Shown here: one piece after another, positions 12,522 to 24,842 of the stretch | How the letters are laid out: each line of letters starts with the position of its first letter | How positions within the stretch are numbered: position 1 is the stretch's first letter | Assembly: GCA_015680685.1 (NCBI GenBank) | Contig: MNCI01021482.1 | Location: 219,605-283,604, forward strand | Reading direction: 5' to 3' | DNA: 64,000 nt | DNA from: Gnetum montanum | Lineage: Eukaryota > Streptophyta > Gnetopsida > Gnetales > Gnetaceae | Made by a program: the position numbers and the translations under genes | Notes under the pieces: model-generated | Database searches by the model: none | Told to the model about the DNA's origin: nothing | Seen by the model: only the letters and a program-made list of their open reading frames with translations

Positions 12522-12786
12522 GCATGGGTAACACATCTTTCTAGCCCCATTGCCAATGCTAATCCCATTAGTAGTATACCTTAAGGCATTGGTAACATGT
12601 ATTTCTAGTCACATGATGAAACTAGTCCAAGAAACCATGATATTTTTGAAATTGGCCTACCTTTATACATAGGTAACATGTCTTTCTAGTGGTACCCTAA
12701 GAATGCTTATTGTATATACCAATTAATTATTGTATTAACCTTACCAGAGGACGACCTTTATGCATGGGTAACATATCTTTCTAGTG
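12522..12786 (-). repeat. Four spaced copies of the CTAGAAAG-ACATGT motif in element E
   Basis: On the plus strand GCATGGGTAACACATCTTTCTAG-like words begin near 12522, 12582, 12662 and 12760. Read on the minus strand they match the three copies at 703-912 in element F. Spacing is 60-98 bases with unrelated sequence between. Confidence 0.7.
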
Positions 12787-12799
12787 TCGTAGTAAGACA

Positions 12800-13960
12800 A
12801 CAATTGCTATTTTTAAGAACATGCTTCCATATTAATAAATATTTGATTAATGATATGACCACATAATGGACTAGGACTGATAGATATGCAATGAATGAAT
12901 AAATTTCCTTGATGCCATACCCTTTTTCTATCATGTTGGTTCTTTCCCTTTTCCTTAAGGCATAAATATCATGATTTAATTTTAAGTTTAAGTAATGAGA
13001 ATTACATCATACCCATGATAAGAACTCCTTATTACTAGAAATCGGGGAAATGGATGACATGGTCTTACTATATATATAATTAGTCCTTTAATAATTCAAT
13101 AACATAGGATAAAATTCTTCCTATCTAAACAACATCTTACTTATTATTGATGGTTTTAGTGGTAAAACAAACAAAAAAAGATATACAAGGTGTAGATTAA
13201 AATATGCAAAGAATGAAAATTTATATAAAGAATAAAAGATATCAAAGAATAAGCAAACATATAAAGAAACTAAAGAGCATTGAAGAATTAAAAAGATATT
13301 AAAGAATGAGAAGATATCAAAGATTTGAAAAATGAATGAGAATTAAGAAAAGTATTAAGAAATTAATAGGACAAAAATTTATACTCCAAAATAGTTATAG
13401 AACAAAAAATGTAATATTCACTTATCAATTCCTAATTCAAGATAGGACACCTCTCCTATGACTAAACTCATGGATGAGTATTTTAGAAATGGACAACACA
13501 TTCCCATGGTCATATATACTATAGGTTTTGTATTTATCATCTTTATTAATTTACATTTTTGTTTGTTATTTCATGTAACATTAATGATAATCAAGTTTTG
13601 ATCATGTGTAGATACATATCTTATTGGACTATATGGTCTCCCTATTTTAGAGGGTCAAAATATGTTTTCTCTTTCATTCTTGATTTTAATTTTTGAGTCT
13701 CCATGTTTGCTTCTTATTTTTGGTGTGTTATTAGGATTAAGGATATCCTTCTATAGGATCTCTATTTGGATCACTTTCTTAGGATAAAAGTTGATAAGTG
13801 AGTTGGATTTTTCCATGTGTGTTTTGGATAGTTTTATGCTCTTATTTCTTAACCACTAGGTGATTTTTGGTTTAGTGGCTATTGTGTCTTTTTTGCACAC
13901 TTGCTTATTTTTCAATTTTTTTATGGGCTAGTATAAGGATCATATTGACATTCTAAACTT
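12800..13960. other. Element E internal region without recognisable coding
   Basis: Pol domains (RT, RNase H, integrase) would be expected here, but no homology to those of A, B or C could be seen. Purine-rich stretches at 13190-13400 consist of AAAGAAT-like words. Either pol was deleted or it has decayed beyond recognition. Confidence 0.4.
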
Positions 13961-13969
13961 TCGACCCAC

Positions 13970-14540
13970 AAATTCATCCTTCATCATCATAAGTAATGTT
14001 TGGAATTCTTTCTGTCTATATGGCTCTCTACATATCTTCCTTGGAAATTTCCAAGGACAAGTTTCTAATTCCTAGCTTAGCATCAATTGTGCTAAGCCAT
14101 CCTCTCCTCATAATGGTAGAAAAGTCTCCCTTATCATTTTTTACATTGATCATGAGAAAATATATTAAATAATACCACCCATTGATAATGATTATCATAT
14201 CTTATACTTGTACTAAAGAGATGATGACTAATTGAACTATAAGATCCAACATGATAATACATCTCTTTAATGCTAGTAGATTCCAGGCTTAATATGTGTC
14301 TTGGTAAATAAGATTCACTCCTGAGCCTAAATCCAAAAGAGATTTACATAGAATGTTCCTTGTGATTTGTAAGTAAATAAAAGGACTTCTAGGAGCTATT
14401 CACTTCTTGGAAATGATGCATGCCTTTATCCAATCACTAACAATCTATGTGAGCACGACAATGGTTAAGTTCTAATTCTATCTTGGTTGAAGCATGTGCT
14501 CTATAGAGAAATTTAAAGTATTAGAGGATACAATAGGAAT
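13970..14540 (-). pseudogene. Element E retropepsin-like protease remnant
   Basis: The minus strand near 14030-14125 reads WLSTIDAKLGIRNLSLEISK. This matches the protease C-terminal segment of element B (VSTIDACLGINDLSLEISK). Sequence up to about 14500 matches the upstream part of the protease in C. Stops and frameshifts are present. Element D begins at 14541, so D inserted between E's gag and protease. Confidence 0.65.
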
Positions 14541-15357
14541 CTACACTCAACCATATGAATACGACCATTCACACACGATCCAATTGAACTCCATAGATGG
14601 ACTAGTTGTGATATCTAGATAGTTACTTGTTGATCGCAATTCGTTGTCTTTCCACTTGGACTAGTATTTTCTTTGTCACATATGGTTTAGTCTAGAGTGA
14701 GGTGTATGATGTGGTCCTAGACTAGTACTACTCCTAGAGGCAATCGAAAGTAACTTTGATTAAGCTAAGAGGGAAAAGGTGAAGATAGTCTAAGCTAGCC
14801 TAAGTACGATGAGCATCCTCCCTTAATCATCCATATACATCTTGGACCTCATGTACTACTGCTGGGGTTACCAAGTGCATGTCCTAGGTATGCTACTAGG
14901 ATACCAAGTATTCACACTTAAATGCTCGTGATTAAGTTGTACTCATTCCTCATTTAATAATAAGGATAGGAGAGGAAGGTAATGAGATATTAAGTAAGAA
15001 AGAAATAAATAACAGTTAAACTAAGTGAACGTTGTAATGATGAAGTAATCTCGATCTTTATTGTCAATCATGTGCATGTCCAAGTACATCACACTTGAAT
15101 AAAGGTTCCGTACAATTACAATCATCACACTGCAGGCATGCACTAGGGAAAGGGTTGAGAGGAACTGAAAACTGACAAAAAGATCCTACTCTAACACTAA
15201 TTTTTCCTATTACTTTCCCATGCTCCCCCCCATTGTGTATTTATAGGCCCACATGAGAACCATGATATCACATATCCAATATCGCTAGTGAGGTCATGAT
15301 ATCTCGTACCTGATATCAAGGGTCCAATATCAAATCCTAACAAATCATGGTTCATCA
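14541..15357 (-). repeat. Element D 3' LTR (outer terminus eroded)
   Basis: Matches 22175-23009 at high identity from CTACACTCAACC onward and ends TTCATCA at 15357. The TGATGAGTGGTGAGG terminus seen in the other LTR is not present. A TATTTATA box (minus TATAAATA) lies near 15237 and GATATC-type repeats at 15266-15345. Confidence 0.9.
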
Positions 15358-15366
15358 TAGCCCCAC
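15358..15366 (-). promoter_or_regulatory. Polypurine tract of element D
   Basis: TAGCCCCAC on the plus strand (minus GTGGGGCTA) abuts the 3' LTR, the same layout as in A, C, E and F. Confidence 0.55.
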
Positions 15367-15839
15367 AACTGAATGCAGACTCATCCTCAAGTCGAATAAA
15401 ATGAGAACAAGCCCCATTGATTACACAGTGAATACATATGGGATTATTGGTTGACTAAGAATTTATTCATGCTATAGTGGAGGATTGCATACAAAAAAAT
15501 GTACAAAACGTTTTTGGAACTCATGCGGTTCCAAGTGGTGGTGGTTCCTCCATGGGTCGCTTTCCCTTATCTTATGCTCCAGTTTTTGGAATTTGATGGC
15601 TTTGAAGGAGTGTTTAGAGCTTTTCCTCTTCAATATGGGGATCTTGTGTCATCCATGTTGATGCTCTAATGTTTGATGGAGTCAACACCTTCCATGGACA
15701 TGTTAATTACAGGAACATTTGATTTGTTTTGACATACCATGCCGCAAATAGCCGTCATTCCTCCTCGTAGGCTCTAGCTTTATCCTTGTACTCCTGGTAA
15801 TCTGTAAGCCATCAAGCCAAGTCTTCTGTGACAACTTTT

Positions 15840-18265
15840 TATCCTTGGTAGCTGGTTTTGACCACCTCTAACTTAGAATTTTCCACTTCTAACTTCTTCT
15901 GTGTCTTCTTGTGCTTCGCAAATTCTGTTTCATATTTTGCGTAGGTGGTAGCTACCTGCTTCTCCAGCTCTATTCTTAGGCATATTTCTATTAACATGGC
16001 TAAATTGGCATACCATAGGTTTTCCAATTCCATGTACTCTATAAGATCTTGTATTTGCAAGTCCTGACTTTTAAGCTTTGCTTGGTGGATGAATGCATAG
16101 GTGTCCAGTATGACCCACCAATCAGCTTGTTGAGAACTGAAGGTGTTAATGTGGGCCTTGGCCATATGGATCTATTTTTCATGACTTGCTTATACATCCC
16201 CACCTAATCTCTGAAGTTCTCCTTCAGTTTCTCATGTCTCTTGGCCTCATTTTTCCATGCGCTTATTTCAATTATTTTCTTTTGACGGATTGCGTGTACC
16301 TCCTCCATTAAGAGGGTTCGATTTTCTTTGGCCAAGCGATTCATGTCCTAGTTGACCTTGACTAACTGTTCTCATAACTACTGAAAATTCTCTTTGAGAA
16401 CATTCTTTCATTTCTCCATAGTGGTCAACCAAAGATTGTCTACGACAAGCTATTTATTCTCTTCTTGCAAGGCCTTGAGTGCTTTGGCATATGCATATGT
16501 CTACACTTGTGCCTTGGAAGCATCCCAATCATCCTTCTCTTTCTCCTCCACCACTATTTTATTATCTATTAATAATTTAGTGATTTTCTCCATCCTAAAA
16601 GATTCTAACTGGTCTACGGGGATGAATTAAGATGGATCTTCCTATGCAGCTTGCAGGGTGACAAGCCTTTCCTAGAGTCTCTCCAACTCTGCCTCTGCAT
16701 GCTCGACCCTGATCTTTGCCATGAGCAGCTTCCCTTTGGTGGAGATGACATCTGATTGAGTTACTATGACATCTTGCGGGATATCAAACAAGGACGTCAT
16801 CACTTGTCCTATCTGCACCAATCAATCGACAACATCCTCATGCTCCACAGGAGTCATCAAGGGACCAGCCAAAGTTTGAGCATCATGTGCTCCTATGAAA
16901 TCCACTGATGGCACAACAGGGACATTGAAGGACTCTTTTATGTGGTCTGTGCCACTTCTGCAGCTCTTGCTACATCTTGGTGCTACATGACCATGACTAT
17001 GGCACCTTCACCTATTTCCAATTGCACCTAAAAGGATGCAGTGTTTCCTGAGATCTATTGTGACTAGTGTGTCTCCCCTCCTTTTTTTTGGATGGATGCT
17101 TTGCCCCATGCAAAATTTATGGAAATCGTGGATCGTACGACATTGTTGATGATCTAAAAGAGATTGGTATCATCACGACTTCCCTAGCGATGCCCTGAGA
17201 TGGCTCATTGACAATCAATAATCCTGCGATGGTGGTAGTGGTTAGTCTTGTTGGCCTGCGCTAGGCCTTGCTTCTTATTGTTAACTGGGCTATGTGCTTG
17301 GGAGTTGACTAGGCCCTGCAGTTTGAGTTGTAGTGGGCCCCACTGTCTATTCTTGTTCCAACTCCAATGTCTCACCAATACTTTTCCTTGGGGTTGGTAG
17401 TTTCAGCAATTCCATGAATGAAGCATTTTGGGCTCCTCTGGGGATGTCATTGGTGTATCCCAGAATTCCAGCATGTCAACATAGATTCCTGATGAGACAG
17501 GGAAAGGGAAATGCAAACTTCCCTGTCTTGCATTCCTCAAATCGCCTCAAAATCTTTAACCTTGGCCATCAATATTGCACTTCCTTTGGCTGCATACATT
17601 GAGATCCTGTTCAATTCTTTCATGGGAAAGATGTGATAAGTGTTGATCTTGAAAAAGATCATCTCTTCCAGAGTCAACTCTCCATATGCCTTGTCTTCCT
17701 TGTCATACGTCCTTTTCAACCAAATTTTTCATGCATCAGCATTAAAGTGAGTGGGCAGGTGAGCAACTTTTGGCCCCACATTTGGAAGATTCAACACTTT
17801 CAAAATGGCCTTGGTAGAAAAATCCATAGACACACCACCAATATCAACCATTGTTCCTTCTTCTTTATTGTGCCAAAATTGGTACATCTCTCCTAAGTAC
17901 TAGGCATCACTTTCAGAAAGGATAGGCCATAATGGGGATCCTTTGAGTTGGTCCCTAACTGCCTCAAGAGTGAACTCTGTGAAAGGTCCAACGTTGAGTT
18001 TCACAATCATGATCACTAACGTGGATCTTTCATGGATCACCTAAACACATTCTAGGAACAACATGAGATGTCCTTGTTCAAGTGCTTCAATAGCTCCTCT
18101 TTTAGCATGTCTCGATTGCACAGTAACAGGAGGTTCTTGATGGATGCTGAATAATTTTGCCTCCTATTCTACACGTTCCTCAAGAGCTACCTAGCCTCTA
18201 CCTCTCCTTGGTCATTTGGACACACCTTGAGAGGGTTCTCCTTTTTGTCCACGTTTAGGGGCCAT
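15840..18265 (-). pseudogene. Element D third ORF (putative plant-transposon domain plus coiled coil)
   Basis: ATG at 18265 (minus strand) opens a basic N-terminus, MAPKRGQKGEPSQ. The words GPFTEFTLEAVRDQL, YQFWHNKEEGTMVDIGG and ILKVLNLPNVG then lead to a segment with NTYHIFPMKELNRISMYA. This order resembles the plant 'putative transposon protein' domain known from Athila-type elements; that family call is from memory and uncertain. A Thr/Pro/Ser-rich linker (about 17340-17050) is followed by a Lys/Glu/Leu-rich coiled-coil region, best preserved at 15839-16165. No signal peptide or membrane segment is evident, so a classical envelope is unlikely. A handful of in-frame stops make it a pseudogene. 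Its position, directly before the 3' LTR, is the same in E and F. Confidence 0.65.
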
Positions 18266-18734
18266 TTGCAATCACACAGGGCCATCCATTAGTAAGATTG
18301 CTTACAAAGTATGATTTATATCTTACTTCTTGCCTTTAATGAATTCATTTCTTGTTTCATGTGATTCAGAGTTTGGAAATTTTATAAAAATGTCCCCTAA
18401 AAGTTTTGATATTGGGCCCAATTTGATTAGGTGGTTCCACAAATTAATTTCCCTGGTATGAGTGAAGAGATAAAGTTGATTTGGCAATGTGTTTAATAGT
18501 TTTTACGGTCTTTTTCCCTTTATGATATCCTTCGGGCAATGATGAATTTTGAAAAATTATGTGTGACTTGGAGTGTACCCTTCCCCACGACTAAGTTGAA
18601 CACTCCGGGCTCAGACAAGTTCAATCAAAATGGGAATCAGAGCGTTAACAAATAAGTTATGGATGTTGGAACAAGAAGTGCGCAAGTTAACAAGTTCTTG
18701 AAGAAAAATTTGAATAACTTCCCTTGCATGAATA

Positions 18735-18880
18735 GTGGAAAATGATGTTGACGTGCATAGGGGGCCCATATATATATAGGTTTTTTATGGACACTATATC
18801 GTGTATCTAATAGTGTGAACCCAATATCACATCAGACTCAATATCAGGTACCCAATATCGTATCCCATTGAAAATAGGGT
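18735..18880 (-). promoter_or_regulatory. U3-like module upstream of D's third ORF
   Basis: The minus strand carries GATACGATATTGGGTACC, TGATATTGAGTC, TGTGATATTGGG and TACACGATATAGTG. A CCTATATATATATGGG TATA stretch follows near 18770. The element's own LTR begins with the same kind of array (GATATTGGACCC, GATATTGGGTAC) before its TATA box. A leader of about 470 bases then runs to the ORF start at 18265. Promoter role inferred. Confidence 0.55.
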
Positions 18881-18889
18881 ACTTAGTAA

Positions 18890-19600
18890 AATTAATGAAT
18901 TTCTAAATTTCCAAGGCCACAAATGAAGGAATTGAGGTTAATTCAAAAGGTGTAGGATAACATTGAATAGATCGGAAGGCATAAAAGGGATAATGGAGTG
19001 GGATCTGACAATGAAATTCCTGAATGGAATGAGGAACAAGGACATGAGATGGTGTATAGGAACATTTGAACTTAGAAGAATGATAAAGGAAAGAATAGAT
19101 TTGGCAATGAAGTACTCAGAGGGTATAAAATGATGTGGTGGTGTGCAGCAAGTACAAATTACAAAAGTCATGCAAGTGGGTCCTCCCCAAAGCAAGTTCC
19201 TACCTATAATGCCCTTACGTAACCACACCTTAAAATGTCCATAGGCACTAGAAGGGTTAAATGTAATCCACACTAGTTCCACAAAACACACACATGTAGA
19301 TACCACCATGATGAGGCATGAATTCAATGCTATAAAAGACACAAGTCACAAATACATGAACAACAAGATGAGGCAAATTGTAGAAGGGATTATAGAGATT
19401 GGGACATGAGGTAACTGACCTAGGGCATAATGAATCTTGAGTGTAGGACATGATTAATGTGTCATTATCCCGTTGCTCCAAAATCAAGACCAAGTCCATT
19501 CCTTCAATCAGTGACATCGCATTGTTTCATCCCATGGTGGACATTCATAAGAGGATCATGATAGCAAGGCATACGATCACTTGGCTTTTTGTTCAAGGGA
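18890..19600 (-). other. Element D conserved 3' spacer
   Basis: The minus strand carries short open stretches (18938-19342, 19257-19517) but no recognised domain. Words near 19170-19210 match A at about 46715-46740, E at about 12020-12050 and F at about 1396-1440. This is a conserved noncoding segment downstream of pol in this group. Confidence 0.5.
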
Positions 19601-19703
19601 GGAGTGATTTGAAATTTCTTTGAGGAACTTTGGTCTTAATCTTTTCTTTTTCTTTTCTTTTTTTTGGCCGCTTTGGAACACACTCTCTTCTTCTTTTTTA
19701 TGC

Positions 19704-20082
19704 NNNNNNNNNNNNNNNNNNNNNNNNNNNNNNNNNNNNNNNNNNNNNNNNNNNNNNNNNNNNNNNNNNNNNNNNNNNNNNNNNNNNNNNNNNNNNNNNN
19801 NNNNNNNNNNNNNNNNNNNNNNNNNNNNNNNNNNNNNNNNNNNNNNNNNNNNNNNNNNNNNNNNNNNNNNNNNNNNNNNNNNNNNNNNNNNNNNNNNNNN
19901 NNNNNNNNNNNNNNNNNNNNNNNNNNNNNNNNNNNNNNNNNNNNNNNNNNNNNNNNNNNNNNNNNNNNNNNNNNNNNNNNNNNNNNNNNNNNNNNNNNNN
20001 NNNNNNNNNNNNNNNNNNNNNNNNNNNNNNNNNNNNNNNNNNNNNNNNNNNNNNNNNNNNNNNNNNNNNNNNNNNNNNNNNN
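19704..20082. other. Assembly gap (379 N)
   Basis: A run of N between the gag end and the spacer of element D. Open frames crossing it are artefacts of N translation. Confidence 0.99.
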
Positions 20083-20289
20083 CATGTTGGAAATATTGGG
20101 ACCTGATCATATCTGAACCACTGGGTGTCTTTTGATATGGTGGTTGGAATGTACCCAAATTGGGGTTCACACACTTGATTGTAGTAGGCATAGTGGGGCA
20201 TATTATAAGATGTGGTCATGTGATAAGAAGCTGACCCACTATGGCACCTATGACCATAAGATGGTATGCAAGGATCAATATGTCTCCCT

Positions 20290-22042
20290 ACATGATTATA
20301 TTCATTAGGCTGCATAGTAGTTGGAGTGTTGATTGATGGCCCAGATAAAGTAACATGAGGAGTTGAGTTGGAGCAGAAGGATACACCACAATGTTGAACT
20401 TGTGCTATGTTGGAGGATGCAGTGGTCTCGAAACTGTGCTACCCCTTTCTACGATCACGTCTAAAGAATCGACACCTTCGATGTTGTGGAGGATTCCCAC
20501 TGCTATTGATAGTAGTAGCACAAGTAACGTTTGTGGGTTAATGTTGTGGTGCAAACCCTTTACGTACAGTTGGTGGCGATGTAGAAGGAGGTGAAGGATA
20601 AGAATATTGAAGGTGAGGAGAATTTTAAGGCACATGAGGTGGTGATCATGTTGGATAGGATATGGTTTGATAGTACTTAGGAGAATGATAACAATGTGGT
20701 GAGATAGAGGATGTTGACATAGTTGGGGAAACAGGATGCTGAACCTAATAAGTTCTTGGGTTCAGATGATATGAAGGGTGTGACTAGTTTGGGGGTGGCC
20801 TCCCCCATAACTGGATTTTTTCCACTATGATTGAACATAGTATTTTTGTACAAACTCTAGGTGTAACATTATTCCCCAATACTCATGTAAATGTAACAAG
20901 ATTGGGCATTGACCTTTGGGGTGATCATACAGGCAAATGTTACATTGAAATGTATGATTAGCAATTGAGTTCTTATTCTCTTCAACCCTTCTTTTCGATT
21001 GTCTAATGGTGTTCTATCCTACTTCTTGGTTCATCATGCTTCTATCTCTAATAGCGTTGGCATATTCTCCACATTTTTCATGTATCAATTCAATCATCTT
21101 ATTGACCTTTGCCTCAATTTCATCCAATGATTGTAGTATTGGCAAATATGGTTCCACCTCCTTGAGATGAGTTGATTTCTCCTCTTCCTAATTATGGACC
21201 TTTGTTAAATTGAGATTTTGGTCCTATTAAGATTTTTCAACATTCTCCCATTTAGCCATTTCTCCTTCTTCTTTTGCTACTTGCTTAATAAGCTCTTGGA
21301 ATTGATGGATTCATAGCTCATATAGTTGACCTGGGGTATACATTCCTAGAGTCTCCCTTGTTTTGTTATGAAGTCCATCCATAATGTGGTACATTAGCCT
21401 CTCCTCGGAGAACCCATGGCCTAGGCATTTGTTTAACAAAAAATAGTATCTTTCTAAGGCCATGTCCAAGGTTTCATGTTGCCCTTGTTTCCATTCTTGG
21501 ATTTGTCTCCTCAAGGCTAACACTCTGGCATAGGTTTGATATCATTCAGTAAAGAGTTCTAGCATTGTTGGCCATCTACAAATTGATTTTGGTTTTATGG
21601 ATCTGTACCATACTTTTGCTTGGTCAACAAGTGTCGTAGGAAAGAGCTTAAGTTTTTGCCACCCATTATCAATATTTTTCCATACATAGGCATCATGGAA
21701 GGCTTGTAAATGATGTTGTGGATCTAAATCATAGCCTCCTAAGAATTTGGAAAAAAAATTTAAATCAAGCCTGGGTAGACAGCTTTCCTTATGATGCTTG
21801 CGGGATATTTGAACAGCCTCTTGTATATGCATTAGGCTCCTAGTGGCCAGCAAGGGTTCATTGTCACTAGGTAGATTATGAGTTTGTAAGTTGGGATGAT
21901 GTTGTCTTTGTTTATGTACATAGGAGACCCCTGCATAAGATTGAGTACTCCAAACTTTGTCTTCATCATCATATAATTCATTGGTTCTCCAATGAATTGC
22001 CTTACTAGTTGTTGCGTTGTCATAGTCTTGTGAGAGAGACAT
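20290..22042 (-). pseudogene. gag: Element D gag
   Basis: The minus-strand ORF from ATG at 22042 (21542-22042) contains the retrotransposon gag core, with GGYDLDPQHHLQAFHDAY and WYRSIKPKSICRW. It continues in a shifted frame at 21523-21311 (ALERYYFLLNKCLGHGF). Near 20950 is the knuckle C-N-I-C-L-Y-D-H-P-K-G-Q-C (CX2CX3HX4C), the spacing shared by A, B and C. A Pro/Tyr/Gln/His-rich C-terminal tail reaches about 20290. It would form the capsid and bind element RNA. Frameshifts make it inactive. Orthologous segments exist in A (41233-43797), B, C and E. Confidence 0.8.
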
Positions 22043-22155
22043 TGTTGTGAGTTTGTATGTGACTTATTTGCAATTACTTCTTTCTGAAAGATATATCCTC
22101 AAGGCTTCATTATAGCGATCTTGGATGATGTAACTAATCTAAATAACTAGCATCG

Positions 22156-22173
22156 TCCCTAGCAACAACGCCA
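22156..22173 (-). promoter_or_regulatory. Primer binding site of element D (tRNA-Asp type)
   Basis: TCCCTAGCAACAACGCCA on the plus strand; the minus strand reads as the primer site one base from the 5' LTR. It differs at four positions from the 3' end of plant tRNA-Asp (TCCCCGGCAACGGCGCCA, from memory). Confidence 0.75.
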
Positions 22174-22174
22174 A

Positions 22175-23009
22175 TGATGAGTGGTGAGGTACCCCTACAC
22201 TCAACCATATGAATGCGAGCGTTCACGCATGATCCGATCGAACTCCGTAGATGGACTAGTTGTGATATCTAGATAGTTACTCGTTGATTGCAGTTTGCTA
22301 TCTTTCCACTTGGACTAGTATTTTCTTTGTCATGTATGGTTTAGTCCAAAGTGAGGTGTATGATGTGGTCCTAGACTAGTGCTACTCCTAGAGGCAATGG
22401 AAAGTAACTTTGATTAAGCTAACAGGGAAAGGGTGAAGAGAGTCTAAGCTAGCCTAAGTGCGATGAGCATCCGTCCCTTAATCATCCATACATATCTTGG
22501 ACCTCATGTACTACTGCTGGGATTACCAAGCACATGTCCTATGTATACTACTAGGATACCAAGTATTCACACTTAAATGCTCATGATTGGGTTGTACTCA
22601 TTCCATGTTTAATAACAAGGATAGGAGAGGAAGGTAATGAGATATTAAGTAAGAAAGAAATAAACAACAATTAAACTAAGTGAACACAACAATGATGAAG
22701 TAATCTCTATCTTTATTGTTGGTCATGTGCGTGTCCAAGTACGTCACACTCGAATACAAGTTCCATACAATTACAATCATCACACTCTGGGCATGCACTA
22801 GGGAAAGGATTGAGAGCAATTGAAAGCTGATAAAAAGATCCTACTCTAACACTAATTTTTCCTATTACTTTCTCATGCGTCCCAATGTGTATTTATAGGC
22901 CCACACAGGAACCACGATATCATGTATCCGATATTGCTAGTGAGGTCATGATATCATGTACCCAATATCAAGGGTCCAATATCATAGCCTAACAAATCAT
23001 GGTTCATCA
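22175..23009 (-). repeat. Element D 5' LTR
   Basis: Runs from TGATGAGTGGTGAGG to GGTTCATCA. It contains TATTTATA near 22891 (minus TATAAATA), TCTTTATTG (minus CAATAAAGA, poly(A) signal) near 22711, and GATATC/CAATATC repeats at 22915-22985. Confidence 0.9.
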
Positions 23010-23014
23010 ATAGT

Positions 23015-24842
23015 CATGTTTCTCCTTACTAGTTGTGAGAAATTCCTAGCTTTATGAGCTTTTTTTAGGCTTTTTTTAAATAAAGGATGTTTCCTATATT
23101 TACATTTAGTTTTACTAAACTTATCCTCTATTTTCATATTTACAAATCTTGCTACATTTCTTTATTAAGATTGAGTGGATAGTTCTCCTTACATTGACGA
23201 TGGTGGTACTAGTGAAAGTGAGTTCAGAGATTGTTGAGAATGATATGTTATAGGATGAGGCATCTATAAAGACTACATGCAAAGTTGTAGGTCTATGATA
23301 TTTAGCAAGGTAGTAGTGATAGGAGGCATCAGTGGAAACATTCCATAGGAAGACAAGTTGGACACAATAATTGTAAGGGTCTAGTTGTCTATAAGGATAC
23401 TGATATCTTAGTGGTAATATTCATCACAATTGTGGGTTTTGCCACTACTAGTGATATGAATCTTGTGGTTGAGAATAATCCCCACTAGGATAATACAATT
23501 GTTGTTAATATAGTTATCTATTGTTACCTTAGGGATAAGGAAATCTTCCAAGGGCCTAATTTCTCTCAAATGGGTTCAATACATATGTCCCTAATTCCTA
23601 GAAATGGGTCATGACTAGACAACATTCCTTAGAATGTTCATATTGACGTAGATCACATTCATGTTCCTCTCCTAAGTTAGAATTCATAACTTCTTCGACA
23701 ACTTTTCCTTTGTACTTATATTTGCCTTGTCCATATTCCTTCTTTTTCCTTTACTATTTCCATTTGATTAATGCTTGCTTAGTTTTATTATTATTATTAT
23801 TATCTACAATCTTTGATGTAGTTGCAAAATTTTCATTTATAGAATCTAACATCTTTTGAACATTTTGTAGTGGTATTGTTAATGTATTTTTGAATTGGTA
23901 AGATCTTCCTCTAAATCACATCTTCCATTGATTCTTCCTACTAAATCTCACATACTCTAATGTCTCTCTTTCAATGAGAAGGATCTCTGTTATATTCCTC
24001 TACAAACTCTCTCTTTATTAACTCTTATTCTTCTTTAGCAACTTAATCTAGTAACCTTTGTACATGATGACTTCTCATTTTTGACAATTTCCCTTAGGCA
24101 TAGACTCGTAGGGTCTCTCTAGTCTTGTTTCTTAATCCATCAATTATGTGCCTCAATGGTTCCCTTTGAAAAAAATCAATTATGTGTCTTAATGTATAGC
24201 TAAGGTAATATACAACTTTTATTGCATTGAATCTTTAGCATTTAAAATAGATGGGTGAAAATGATATCAGTGATAGTGAGAATTTTAAGCTTAATACCAT
24301 GTATCTTCCTTTTTAGAGATTATGATTACTTGAGATGCTTATTTTTCTTTTTTCTATTCATGTCTTGCTTTCATAATAACACCTCTCCTTATTTTGACTT
24401 TTGTTAGCTCATATGTCTAGTCATGTTCATTGTGACTTGATATCCTCCATGCATGTAATTGAGACCTATCTAAGAAGTGTTACTTGAAACATTGCTAGAG
24501 TTGAATGCTCTAGTAGCAATACAATGTTATCCTATAAGTTTCTCCATCTACACTATTCATCCTAATAAAAGACAATAGTAAAGTCAAAATAATATGAATC
24601 AACATGAGCATAGGAAATTTTTGTTTACATTAGTTCATTTCAATTTTCTTCATTGTGAATCTTGTCATTGGTTTCATTAATATCATTAATAGATGGAAAA
24701 TTCACTTTGTGTGTTGAAGTAATGTTGATCAATTTTCACACGTGTGTATTTAGAAATTGTTGTATGTTTGGAAGATAAATCTTTTAAAGTATTAACACAA
24801 CAAACTCTCAATAAAATCAACTAACAATGTAGATTGATATGA
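23015..24842 (-). pseudogene. gag: Element E gag (degenerate)
   Basis: The minus strand aligns with gag of the other copies. Words near 24095-24160 (minus: TTAATGGATTAAGAAACAAG, CTAGAGAGACCC) match D's 21330-21400. The region near 23630-23660 reads QYEHSK, the remains of the zinc knuckle. No long ORF survives. It starts right after the primer site and is cut at 23009 by element D. Confidence 0.6.

Larger units (their letters stand above)
14541..23009 (-). mobile_element. Element D: Athila-like LTR retrotransposon lacking pol, with a third ORF
   Basis: Minus-strand element with 5' LTR 22175-23009 and 3' LTR 14541-15357. It carries a primer site, gag, a spacer, a U3-like module, a third ORF and a polypurine tract. 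Protease, RT and integrase are absent; part could be hidden in the 379-N gap, but the gap is far too short for all of pol if its size is right. The first 20 or so bases of the left LTR are missing or replaced. Flanks ATAGG (14533-14537) and ATAGT (23010-23014) may be a degenerate target duplication. It sits inside element E. Confidence 0.85.

Noticed and set aside
19577-20315. Several open frames of 150-205 residues across 19704-20082, both strands
   Set aside because: They exist only because N runs translate as X. The real sequence on either side is gag tail and spacer of element D.
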